From positions 1-35,998 of the forward strand of contig JANWYQ010000225.1 of the NCBI GenBank assembly GCA_025055015.1: 35,998 nt of DNA. Direction: 5' to 3'. Shown piece by piece: positions 28,512 to 35,998 of the stretch. A program made the translations under genes and the position numbers. The notes beneath the pieces were generated by a model. The model searched no databases, was not told the origin of the DNA, and saw only the letters and a list, made by a program, of their open reading frames with translations. This DNA comes from Caldilineales bacterium (GTDB lineage Bacteria; Chloroflexota; Anaerolineae; JAAEKA01). Within the stretch, counting starts at the first letter, position 1. Every line of letters begins with the position of its first letter.

Positions 28512-29470
28512 GGGCTCACCTCCCTCTGGCCGTGCACCCCTTCGCCGTGCAGGGCAAAGTAGACGTCCTCCAGCGAGGGCTCCTGGGGCGCAACGCCATA
28601 AACGGCTACGCCCGCGTGGACCAGGGCTGCCACCAGCGCCGGGATGGCCTCACGACGCACGCCGCTCACCGCCAGCTGTCCCCGCGGCGAGCCGGGTTGG
28701 ACGGCTACCGGCAGACCGGCCAGCGCCTGGAGGGCTGTGTCCGTGTCCTCCGGCGCCACCTCCACCTCCACCGTCAGGTTGTGCACGTAGCGCCGGGCCA
28801 GCTCCTGCGGCGCGCCGACGGCCACCAGCCGGCCTTGCTCCATCACCCCCACCCGGTCGCACAGCCGTTGCGCCTCCACCAGGTTGTGGGTGCACAGGAA
28901 GACGGTGCGTCCCTCCTGCCGGGCCATGCGCAGGATCAGCTCGTGCACCCCGCGCGCGGCCACCGGGTCCAGGGCGGCGGTGGGCTCGTCTAGGAAGAGC
29001 AGGTCGGGCTCGTGCAGCAGGGCGCGCGCCAGGGCCAGCCGCTGCTTCATGCCCTTGCTGTAGCCTCCTACCTTCTCGTCGGCCCGGTCGGCCAGCTCGA
29101 AGTGCTCTAGGAGCTCGGCTATCCGGCGACGCACCCGCTCGCGCGGCACGCCGTACAGGTCGGCGAAGATGGCCAGGTTGTCGCGGGCGGTCAGTCGCTC
29201 GTCCAGGGAGGGGCTCTCGGTCAGGACGCCGGTGCGGCGGCGCAGCGCAGTGCCCTGGCTGGCCGGGTCCAGCCCTAGGACGCGCGCCTGGCCGCCGCTG
29301 GCCGCCAGCACGCCGTTGAGCAAGCGTACCGTCGTGGTCTTGCCGGCGCCGTTGTGGCCCAAAAAGCCGAAGACCTCGCCCTGCGCCACCTCCAGGCTCA
29401 GCCGGTTTACGGCCACTAGGGAGCCAAAGCAGCGAGTGAGCTCGTGGGTCAAGATCACGGGGTCGGACAC
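28508..29470 (-). CDS. ABC-2 type transporter ATP-binding protein
   Basis: A 320-residue ATPase powering the adjacent permease. Motifs: Walker A GHNGAGKTTT, signature YSKGMKQRL (the S-K-G-M-K-Q variant usual in ABC-2 exporters), Walker B LLFLDEPTAALD and switch His in LCTHNLVEAQRLCD. The C-terminal extension (about 225-320, VEVEVAPEDTDTALQALAGL onward) resembles the accessory domain of NatA/CcmA-like ATPases. The GTG start at 29470 has AGGAGG seven bases upstream. It lies 66 bp downstream of the glycosyltransferase gene on the same strand, so read-through from that unit is possible. Confidence 0.93.
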   Translation of the reverse strand: MSDPVILTHELTRCFGSLVAVNRLSLEVAQGEVFGFLGHNGAGKTTTVRLLNGVLAASGGQARVLGLDPASQGTALRRRTGVLTESPSLDERLTARDNLAIFADLYGVPRERVRRRIAELLEHFELADRADEKVGGYSKGMKQRLALARALLHEPDLLFLDEPTAALDPVAARGVHELILRMARQEGRTVFLCTHNLVEAQRLCDRVGVMEQGRLVAVGAPQELARRYVHNLTVEVEVAPEDTDTALQALAGLPVAVQPGSPRGQLAVSGVRREAIPALVAALVHAGVAVYGVAPQEPSLEDVYFALHGEGVHGQREVSP

Positions 29471-29536
29471 GGAGGGCCTCCTGAGCGAAGCCGGCAGCGC
29501 TTGCGTTTGAGAGTTGCCAAGAACCTTTGGTCGCGC

Positions 29537-32005
29537 CTACTGCACGTCTACCTCGAGCAGCGGCACCTGATCGGCGGGGAACCGGCGGCCCTCGGCGTCC
29601 CGCGCCGGCAGGCGAGGCAGGTTGGGGTCCGTTGCGTCGTACAGGCCCACCAGCAGCCGATAGCGGCCCGACGGCAGGTCGGCGGGCAGCGTCATGCGCA
29701 CGGCGTCCAGGAGCGCCTCGCCCGGCTGCCAAACGGAGGTGGGGTAGCGGCCGCCCATGGGGGGGCCGTCGTGTTGGGCCACGATGGTGCCACTCTGGTC
29801 CACCAGGTGCACGAAGAGGGTGTAGTCTCGATCGGATGGGCGGATCGGCTGCCACATCAGGCGCAGGACCAACACGTCCTCCGGCAGGCCTTTCTCCGGC
29901 GCCGTTCCGAACAGAGAGGCGACGTCCAGCCGCGGGCCGCCCACTTCGTACCCCGCCAGCACAATCCGGTCGGCGAAGTTGGCGTAGGTGCGCTTAATCA
30001 CCAGGCCGGCGACCACGGGAGGCCGTTCACCGCCCACGCTGCCCCCCAGCGGCGTCTGGTCTAGCAGCTGGGCCTGACCATCCACCAGCTCGTACAGCCC
30101 GGCCACCAGGCGATAGGGGCCCGGCTCAGCCTCCGCCGGGATGGATAGCCAATGGCGATCCCGCAACACCTCGCCCGGCCGCCATAGGCTGGTGGGGTAG
30201 TAGACGCCGCCGGGCCGGTGGTCGCTCTGGGCTATGGGCGTGCCGTCGGGCAGGAGCAGGTGCACAAAGCTGGTCAGGTCAACAGCCAGGGGCTGCAGCG
30301 GCTCCCAGTACAAATCTACCTGAAGGGTGCTGCCGGGGCCGGCCAGGAGGGGGCTCACGTTGTAGCCCCCCAGCCGCACCACGTTCCCCAGCACCGTATC
30401 CTGCTGCCGTTGGGGCGTCGCGTCCCCGTGCAGGCCCAACACCGGCGTGAGGCCGGAGGCCGGGTCCGGCTCGCCCAACGCTGCCTTGACCTCCCGGCCG
30501 GGCATGGGCTTGATCCGGGCCACCGGCCGGCCGGTGGCCAGCGCCTGCTCCACCACCCGTCCCACGTCGGACCACCGGTCGCCGGGCAACAGGCCGGGGA
30601 AGATGCCGGTCAGGTCGGGCCGCGCGCCCTCCACCTGCTGCAGGTACCACAGGGGCATCATCTCGTCGCGGTCGTTGGTGACCAGCAGGGCACCGGCCGG
30701 CGGGTCGGCAGCCAGCAGCTGCCGCCACCACTGCTCCGCCCGGTGGTCGTTGCGACGGCTGACCGCGTCGGCGTGGCTGAAGATCAACACTAGAGGCAGG
30801 ATCGCCACGGGCAGGCCCAGCAGGGCCGCAGTCCTCGGGGACAGGGGGCGGCCGAGCACCTTGGACAGGGCAGGGGCCAGTCCCTCCGCCGCAGCGGCCG
30901 CAACGCCGATCCACAGGCAAGCGATCAGCGCCGGCCCGATGTAGAAGACCTGGATGTCGCCGATAGTGTAGAAAAGGTTGAAGCCGAACAGCAAGGCAAA
31001 GCTGCCGGCCGTCAGGCCCAGGACATCGCGCGGCCCCCGCCGCGCTAGATGGAGCAGGCCCACGGCCGCCAGGAACAGGCCGCCCCAGGTCAGCTCAGCC
31101 CGGAGCCGCCGTAGGCCGTCGGGCACGGCCTGAGCCGCGGCGCCGACGCCCTGCAGCTCGCCGGCGAAGGTGCGGCCGGCCACGTAGCTCAGCAGGCCGG
31201 CCGGGGAGCGGTCCACCAGCTCCACCGCCTGCCCCGGCGCCAGCTCCACGGTGAGGTAAGGTGTGCGGGCTGCCGCCCACGGCACGAACGCGTAGAGCAG
31301 CAGCGGCAGCGCAGCGAAGGCGACCAGGCGGGCTAGGTCTCGCAGCCGCCGGCCACGACCGCTGTCCACCCAAACGAAGGCGGCCACCACCGGCAGCAGG
31401 AGCACCGTGGTGCGATGGTGGGCCAGCCCTAGGCCCAGGGCCAGCCCCAGGGCGGCCAGCCAGCGTCCCCGGCTTGCCGCGGGCGCGCTGCGCCACTGCA
31501 AAGCCAGCCCCAGGATCAGCGCCAACAGGGCCGCGTGCAGCGCGTAGACCTCGGCCACCAGGGCCTGGCCCCAAAAGGTGGGCGTGAAGGCGAAGGTGAG
31601 CGCGGCCAGCAGGCCCGCCAGGCGCTGCGCAGCGGGGGACGACGAGGGAGCGCCAAGGGCCGCGAGCAGCCGCGCAGTCCCGTAGACCAGGCCGACGGCC
31701 AGCGCAGCGAACACCGCGGATAGCAGGTTTAGCGCCCGCGCCGGCTCGGCCAAGCCCAGGCCGGCCAGCAGGTGGGTCCACGCCCAGCCGAGAAGGATGT
31801 ACAGCGGATAGCCGGTGGGGTGGGGCAGGCCGGCCAACCAGGCGGCGAACTGCAGCTCGCCGCTGTCGCCGAACAGGAGGCCGGGCGCCGCGCCCCGCCA
31901 GTAGACCAAGCCGGCCAGCAAGGACACGCCGGCAGCCAAGCCCAGGTCCATCGTGGTCCACCGACGGTTGGTCGGCGCCACGACTAAAGATTTGGTAACG
32001 CTCAT
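29537..32005 (-). CDS. DUF2723 (GT117-type) membrane glycosyltransferase
   Basis: An 822-residue protein with a hydrophobic GT-C-type half (about 20-425, roughly 11 helices). The diagnostic DUF2723 opening is GDSGELQFAAWLAGLPHPTG, where the Asp and Glu are likely catalytic or metal-binding. A later segment reads AEVYALH. The C-terminal half contains two tandem beta-sandwich modules (about 555-670 and 690-815). They share SFVHLLLPDGTPIAQSD and LFVHLVDQSGTIVAQHD, then YYPTSLWRPGE and YPTSVWQPGE. Relatives transfer sugar to proteins or lipids outside the membrane; donor and acceptor here are unknown. The ATG at 32005 overlaps the upstream stop (ATGA) and follows GGAGGAGG, so it is coupled to the 937-residue membrane protein. 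Confidence 0.9.
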   Translation of the reverse strand: MSVTKSLVVAPTNRRWTTMDLGLAAGVSLLAGLVYWRGAAPGLLFGDSGELQFAAWLAGLPHPTGYPLYILLGWAWTHLLAGLGLAEPARALNLLSAVFAALAVGLVYGTARLLAALGAPSSSPAAQRLAGLLAALTFAFTPTFWGQALVAEVYALHAALLALILGLALQWRSAPAASRGRWLAALGLALGLGLAHHRTTVLLLPVVAAFVWVDSGRGRRLRDLARLVAFAALPLLLYAFVPWAAARTPYLTVELAPGQAVELVDRSPAGLLSYVAGRTFAGELQGVGAAAQAVPDGLRRLRAELTWGGLFLAAVGLLHLARRGPRDVLGLTAGSFALLFGFNLFYTIGDIQVFYIGPALIACLWIGVAAAAAEGLAPALSKVLGRPLSPRTAALLGLPVAILPLVLIFSHADAVSRRNDHRAEQWWRQLLAADPPAGALLVTNDRDEMMPLWYLQQVEGARPDLTGIFPGLLPGDRWSDVGRVVEQALATGRPVARIKPMPGREVKAALGEPDPASGLTPVLGLHGDATPQRQQDTVLGNVVRLGGYNVSPLLAGPGSTLQVDLYWEPLQPLAVDLTSFVHLLLPDGTPIAQSDHRPGGVYYPTSLWRPGEVLRDRHWLSIPAEAEPGPYRLVAGLYELVDGQAQLLDQTPLGGSVGGERPPVVAGLVIKRTYANFADRIVLAGYEVGGPRLDVASLFGTAPEKGLPEDVLVLRLMWQPIRPSDRDYTLFVHLVDQSGTIVAQHDGPPMGGRYPTSVWQPGEALLDAVRMTLPADLPSGRYRLLVGLYDATDPNLPRLPARDAEGRRFPADQVPLLEVDVQ

Positions 32006-34815
32006 GGGGCCTCCTCCACCCGCAGCCAGTCCGCGGCGGCGGAGAGCGACCGCCGGTCCGCAGCCAGGCGCAGGTACGCGCCCTGCGGGCCGGTGGCCTC
32101 CAGGGCGGTTCCCGACGCCGCACCCTTGACGCCGATCAGAGCGTGGCCGTAGCCCGGCGTTTGGCGCAGGTCCACGCCGCTGCCCAGGCTGGCCAGCGCG
32201 GCCACGGCGCGGTCGGTGAGGTGGCGACTGGCGTCGTCGCGCGCAGCGGCCACCACGATGACGCCGGGGCGGAGCCGGGCCACGAAGTCGGCCAGGCGCT
32301 CGGCCTCGTAGGCGTTGGCCCAGGTGTCGAAGCCGCGCTTGTCCAGCACGCGGCCGGTGCGCGGGTCTAGCGCGGTGAGGTTGTAGCCGCGGCGACCGGC
32401 CGACGCGTCCTCTGCAGCGCCGCCCGGCGGGGTGACAGTGATGTAGGCGATGTCCTGCGCGGCGCCGCCGCTGTTGATCTCGATGTCCACCGGCGCCTGC
32501 ACCCCGGTGCTGCCGATCTGTCCCTGGCCGGGAAGGACGTCCACGGGCCGCGCGCTGTAGCCGAAGCGCAGCCGCAGCCGGTTCAAGCCGGGCCGCACGG
32601 CCGCGGCCGGCGCGTCGAAGGTGACCTCGCTCCAGCCGGCCGGCAGCGCCCGCGCGCCCAGGTCGCGGCCGTTGAGGTAGGCCACCACGGTCTGCTGCTC
32701 CGCGCCGTCGTAGGCGAAGGGCAGCAGCCGCAGGGTCAGGCGCAGGGCCGGCGGCTGCGGGGCTTGCACCGGGAAGAAGAGCTCCGCACGGCGGCCCTCG
32801 GCCCAGACGCCGCTGGCGCCGGCGATGTCGGCCTCATCTACGCTCCAGCCGTCCCCGCGGTAGGCGGCGGTGTCCTGCGCGCCGAAGTCCAGCGCGAAGG
32901 GCAGGGGCACGGACGGCTGCCGCACGGCGTAGACCTGCACGCCGTCCCCCTCCCAGACCGGCCGGCGATCCACCGGCAGCACGCTCAGCGCGTAGTCACG
33001 GGCAGCCTGCCAGGTGTCGGCGTAAGGATAGCGGCCGGGCACCGGCGGGTTGACCACCAGGTAGCGCACGTTCCACAGGGCCATGAGCTCGCCGGCGCTC
33101 TGGCGGGCGGCCTGGTCGAGGGCCGAGTCGGGCTGCCCGTAGGTCTGCACTGCGGCGATGGCCTGCACCAAGGGCAGTCGGCGGAAGTAGTCGAACTTGA
33201 AGGGCGGGTTGCGGGAGGTGTTGCCGCTGAGGATGGGGCGGCCGTGGACCGATTGGTACCACTGAACGCGGGTGTCCTCGCTGCCCAGCACGCCGAAGCC
33301 GTTGCGCCAGCCCATGGGAAGCTGCAGCAGGGCGAACTCGCCGGGCTGCTGGGCGATCTGGCGGTAGACGGCCGGCACGCGCGCGTCGGTCAGGGGCATG
33401 GGCACGGCCAGGTGCTCGAACAGCACCAGGCCGATCAGCAGCGCCGACAGGGCGCCGGCGCCGATCTGCCGAAAGCGGCCGGAGAGGGCCTCCCCCGGCT
33501 GCTGGCGTTGGCCGGCGAGCAGCGACAGCAGCCAGGCAGCGGCGTAGGCTGCCAACACCGCCAGCGCCAGCATGACCACGATGCTGAAGCGGTTGGGCGC
33601 GCGGAAGCCCTGCAGCAAGGGCAGGTAGTGGAAGACGATGTAGGGCAGCGGCACCGTCACCGGCAGCCCGTCCAGGTCGAAGGTGGAGCGGCCGTTGATC
33701 GTCAGCAGGGGCCCCAGAGCCAGCACCAGGGTCAGCAACGCCAGGGCAGCCCACCCGCGCGCCCGACGGCCCCCGACGACGGCGCCCAGCACGGCCAGCG
33801 CAGCGGTGGCGTAGCCTAGGAAGAGGGTGTTGACGTCGTTGAAGCGGCTCTCGCCGGTCTGCACGGCCCGCAGCTCCTCCTCCCAGGTGCGCCCCTCGGC
33901 GCCGTCCAGCACAGGGTGCAGCGCGGTGGGGGTAAAGAGGCCGGCCAGGTCGGCGTTGAGCACGTCCGCGTTGCCCCAGCCCTCCACAGCGTAGTCGGCG
34001 CTGATCCCCTCGCGCAAGGTAGGGATCAACAAAGGTGCGCTGAGCAACGCTGCCACGGCCACCACCGTAGCCAACAGGCCAAGGCTGCTGGGCAGTGAGG
34101 GCCGCTGTGTCCGCTGTCGCCACCGGCTCAACAGGAGGACCACGGCAATCAGCCCCAGCAGCACGCCGTACAGCATGTCGGTGAGCAGGCACAGCGCAGT
34201 GAAGAGCCCGGCTAGAACTGCGTCGCGGCGCCGATGGCCGTCCAACGTGCGCAGGAAGTACAGGGCGAAGAACGGCACCCACTGGGTGGTGACGATCATG
34301 TAGTGGCCCAAGGCCAGGTAGATGGAGCGGCTGGAGGCGAACGCATACACGGCGCCGGCCAGCACGGCTGCAGGCAGGGCTACGGCGCCATCGCTCAACC
34401 GGGCAGCGCGCGCGTCGCCGTTGCTTGCCCCAGGGCGCAGCAGATAGCGCGCCAGCAAGTAGACCCCGAAGCCGCCTAGCGCAGACGCAGCTAGGTTCAT
34501 CAGGTTGCTGGCCAGGGCGGCGTTGCCGGTGGCCAGGTAGAGAGGCAGGGCCAGGCCTGAGGCCAAGAGGTTGAAGGTGTACATGACCAGGTCCAGGCCC
34601 AGCGGGTAGAACAGCAGCTCGGTGTGCAGCGGGGAGGTGTGTAGGTCAATCAGCGCGCGCTTGAAGTACCAGATGTTCCAGAGAAAGGTGTACTCGTCGA
34701 AGGCCCAGATGTAGCTGCCCGGCACATGGGTGGTCAATCGGGTCGCTAGGGGCCAGGAGAGAGCCACGGCCAAGAGGCTGAAGCCCAGGAGAACCCATCG
34801 GTGAGATCGGTGCAT
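32002..34815 (-). CDS. GT-C-like membrane protein with C-terminal ILEI/FAM3-like domain
   Basis: A 937-residue protein. The N-terminal half (about 8-460) holds around 12 helices and a GT-C-like first loop (AFDEYTFLWNIWYFKRAL, with an acidic D-E pair). A soluble region follows, including a beta-sandwich (about 660-770). Residues about 775-910 match the ILEI/PANDER (FAM3) domain: GRRGYNLTALD, RGFDTW, RPGVIVVAAARDDASRHL, ALASLGS and ALIGVKGA. In animals this fold occurs in FAM3 cytokine-like proteins and in the sugar-binding stem of POMGnT1, so a carbohydrate-related role fits. The start is ATG 34815, about 83 nt below a TTGCCC-17-TACCAT promoter. It is translationally coupled to the DUF2723 glycosyltransferase gene. 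Confidence 0.85.
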   Translation of the reverse strand: MHRSHRWVLLGFSLLAVALSWPLATRLTTHVPGSYIWAFDEYTFLWNIWYFKRALIDLHTSPLHTELLFYPLGLDLVMYTFNLLASGLALPLYLATGNAALASNLMNLAASALGGFGVYLLARYLLRPGASNGDARAARLSDGAVALPAAVLAGAVYAFASSRSIYLALGHYMIVTTQWVPFFALYFLRTLDGHRRRDAVLAGLFTALCLLTDMLYGVLLGLIAVVLLLSRWRQRTQRPSLPSSLGLLATVVAVAALLSAPLLIPTLREGISADYAVEGWGNADVLNADLAGLFTPTALHPVLDGAEGRTWEEELRAVQTGESRFNDVNTLFLGYATAALAVLGAVVGGRRARGWAALALLTLVLALGPLLTINGRSTFDLDGLPVTVPLPYIVFHYLPLLQGFRAPNRFSIVVMLALAVLAAYAAAWLLSLLAGQRQQPGEALSGRFRQIGAGALSALLIGLVLFEHLAVPMPLTDARVPAVYRQIAQQPGEFALLQLPMGWRNGFGVLGSEDTRVQWYQSVHGRPILSGNTSRNPPFKFDYFRRLPLVQAIAAVQTYGQPDSALDQAARQSAGELMALWNVRYLVVNPPVPGRYPYADTWQAARDYALSVLPVDRRPVWEGDGVQVYAVRQPSVPLPFALDFGAQDTAAYRGDGWSVDEADIAGASGVWAEGRRAELFFPVQAPQPPALRLTLRLLPFAYDGAEQQTVVAYLNGRDLGARALPAGWSEVTFDAPAAAVRPGLNRLRLRFGYSARPVDVLPGQGQIGSTGVQAPVDIEINSGGAAQDIAYITVTPPGGAAEDASAGRRGYNLTALDPRTGRVLDKRGFDTWANAYEAERLADFVARLRPGVIVVAAARDDASRHLTDRAVAALASLGSGVDLRQTPGYGHALIGVKGAASGTALEATGPQGAYLRLAADRRSLSAAADWLRVEEAP

Positions 34816-34904
34816 ACAGGGGAAACCTGCTCGGCAAGAAGTTGGCGCCCGGCCATCCGCGCGCAGAGGGACAACCAGGGCTGATCCTTGAACAAGGCCT
34901 CACA

Positions 34905-34933
34905 ATGGTACCACAGGGAAAGGGGATGGGCAA
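34905..34933 (-). promoter_or_regulatory. Promoter of the two-gene GT-C operon
   Basis: Minus strand: TTGCCC (34933-34928), a 17-nt spacer and TACCAT (34910-34905). The predicted start near 34898 gives a leader of about 83 nt to the ATG at 34815. Confidence 0.5.
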
Positions 34934-34993
34934 TCTCGAACGCTGCGTGGGCTAAGACTGTCGAAGCCCGCGCTCAGACCACCTACGGCTGCG

Positions 34994-35021
34994 TTGCCGG
35001 ATTGCCGAATTCGAGTACAAT
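34994..35021 (+). promoter_or_regulatory. Promoter of the Rpn gene (leaderless)
   Basis: TTGCCG (34994-34999), a 16-nt spacer and TACAAT (35016-35021). The ATG begins at 35029, seven bases after the -10 box, and no Shine-Dalgarno lies between, so the message would start at the ATG. Confidence 0.65.
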
Positions 35022-35028
35022 ACCTCCC

Positions 35029-35998
35029 ATGGAGCTTCCGGCCAATCCACACGATCGGTTCTTCAAGCAGCTCATGGCGGACGCACGGGTGGCGCAGGAC
35101 TTCATGCGCCACTACCTGCCCTCCGACGTGGCGGCGGCGCTGGACCTGTCCACGCTGGCGTTGACGGGTGAGAGCTTCGTGGACGAGGCCTTCCAGGCCC
35201 ACCACACCGACCTTCTCTTCACCGTGCAGTTGGCGGAGGGCGACGACGGCTTGGTCTACGTGCTCATCGAGCACAAGAGCTTTCCCGACCGCCTGGTGGC
35301 CTTTCAGCTTCTGCGCTACCTGGTGAAAATCTGGGAGCGCGCCCTGCGGCAGGAGGGCCGCCTGCCGGCGCTGGTGCCCCTGGTGCTCTACCACGGCGAG
35401 GTGGCCTGGCGGGTGCGGCCGGGGTTTCGCTGGCTGGTGGGTGGGCCGGAGGTGGTGCGGCGGTATGTGCCGGAGTTCGAGTATGCCTTGTGCGACCTGT
35501 CTCAGTTCAGCGACGACGAGATTCGCGGCGAGGTGACGCTGCGGGCGGCGCTGTTGGTGTTGAAGCACATCTTGCGGGAGGACCTGGGTCCTAGCCTGGC
35601 CAGGGCCCTTTTCCTCCTCCGCGACCTGGCCCACCAGCGCACGGGCTTGGAGTACATCGAGACGCTGTTGCGCTACGTGACGGTCGGCAGCCGCTACCTG
35701 TCGGCGGAGGAACTGGAACGAACAGTGAGCGAGGCGTTTCCAGAAGGAGAACAGATCATGGCAACCATCGCTGAGAAGTGGGTCGAGCAGGGCCTGCAGC
35801 AAGGCCTCCAGCAGGGATTGAGCCAGGGCAAGGAGCAAGGCCTGGCGGAAGGCAAGCGCGAGGGCTACCTGGCGGCCATTGAGCTCGGCCTGGAGCTGCG
35901 CTTCGGCGCCGAGGGCCTGCGCCTGCTGCCGGAGATCGCCAAGATCGAGGATGTCGCTACCCTGCGGGCCATCGCCGAGGCGATCAAAACCCAGGCCA
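35029..35998 (+). CDS. Rpn-family recombination-promoting nuclease (3' end cut by window)
   Basis: The frame is open from ATG 35029 to the window edge (323 codons), so the C-terminus is missing. It begins PANPHDRFFKQLMADARVA, the usual opening of Rpn/transposase-31 (PF04754-like) proteins, relatives of E. coli RpnA. The PD-(D/E)xK core is visible: D61 (HTDLLF) and E81-H-K83 (VLIEHKS), followed by YHGEVAWR. A Gln-Gly-rich stretch near 250-275 (EQGLQQGLQQGLSQGKEQG) is a length-variable tail typical of the family. Rpn proteins are DNA endonucleases linked to recombination, genome plasticity and in some cases phage defence. A promoter directly abuts the start, and no partner gene is visible within the window. 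Confidence 0.92.
   Translation, partial: MELPANPHDRFFKQLMADARVAQDFMRHYLPSDVAAALDLSTLALTGESFVDEAFQAHHTDLLFTVQLAEGDDGLVYVLIEHKSFPDRLVAFQLLRYLVKIWERALRQEGRLPALVPLVLYHGEVAWRVRPGFRWLVGGPEVVRRYVPEFEYALCDLSQFSDDEIRGEVTLRAALLVLKHILREDLGPSLARALFLLRDLAHQRTGLEYIETLLRYVTVGSRYLSAEELERTVSEAFPEGEQIMATIAEKWVEQGLQQGLQQGLSQGKEQGLAEGKREGYLAAIELGLELRFGAEGLRLLPEIAKIEDVATLRAIAEAIKTQA

Noticed and set aside
28508-29470. ABC ATPase as the missing EcfA of the B12 locus
   Set aside because: Its signature and C-terminal extension are ABC-2 exporter type, and it overlaps an ABC-2 permease gene on the opposite strand from ecfT.
34900-35838. Minus-strand 312-residue open frame
   Set aside because: It is antisense to the Rpn gene, rich in Gln/His/Arg, without a recognisable domain.

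Overview
The window is high-GC DNA with no rRNA, tRNA, CRISPR array or insertion sequence that I can see. The gene content suggests a member of the Chloroflexota (Anaerolineae/Caldilineae-like). The reasons are GAF-rich histidine kinases, a GT117 (DUF2723) glycosyltransferase with Chloroflexi-style beta-sandwich tails, an Fe-S photolyase with a DUF2256 partner, and secreted proteins ending in an 'FPLV' type motif. The taxonomic call is inference from family content, not from a marker gene.

Layout. (1) 1-823: end of a TPR protein. (2) 938-9725: four co-directional, mostly overlapping signalling genes: an S1-S1-REC-GAF-histidine kinase, a REC-(six GAF)-histidine kinase, a degenerate stand-alone receiver, and a REC-(kinase-like middle)-winged-helix protein. 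(3) 10007-18199: a small membrane protein on the plus strand, then a long minus-strand run. That run holds two photolyases of different families, a DUF2256 zinc-ribbon protein, a PII-like protein, a CPA2 antiporter, an enlarged TspO/MBR protein and three proteins of unknown function. (4) 18346-20149: divergent folP and phoU. (5) 20146-20792: a near-consensus promoter driving a frameshifted DUF4258 gene and a YgiT-type zinc-finger gene, resembling a toxin-antitoxin pair. (6) 20930-26883: a cobalamin riboswitch, an intrinsic terminator and three genes that look like a B12-controlled uptake locus. (7) 26830-27008: a tandem 91-bp duplication carrying a palindromic terminator. (8) 27017-34815: a stress-type membrane protein, an ABC-2 exporter pair, and two large GT-C type membrane proteins, one with a C-terminal ILEI/FAM3-like domain. 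(9) 35029-end: an Rpn-family nuclease, truncated by the window edge.

The most interesting system is region 6. Gene one is a secreted protein with a DUF4430 domain followed by two tandem prenyltransferase-like alpha/alpha barrels. Gene two fuses a second extracellular DUF4430 domain through a Thr/Pro linker to an ECF transporter S component. Gene three is EcfT. Alpha/alpha barrel plus DUF4430 is the domain pair of animal intrinsic factor and transcobalamin, so under a B12 riboswitch this reads as a bacterial transcobalamin-like capture system feeding an ECF importer. No ECF ATPase gene is present in the window. B12 binding by these proteins is inferred from context and fold family, not shown by the sequence.

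Several promoters are readable. Two of them (TspO-like gene and Rpn gene) place the -10 box 6-7 nt from the ATG with no Shine-Dalgarno, which predicts leaderless mRNAs.
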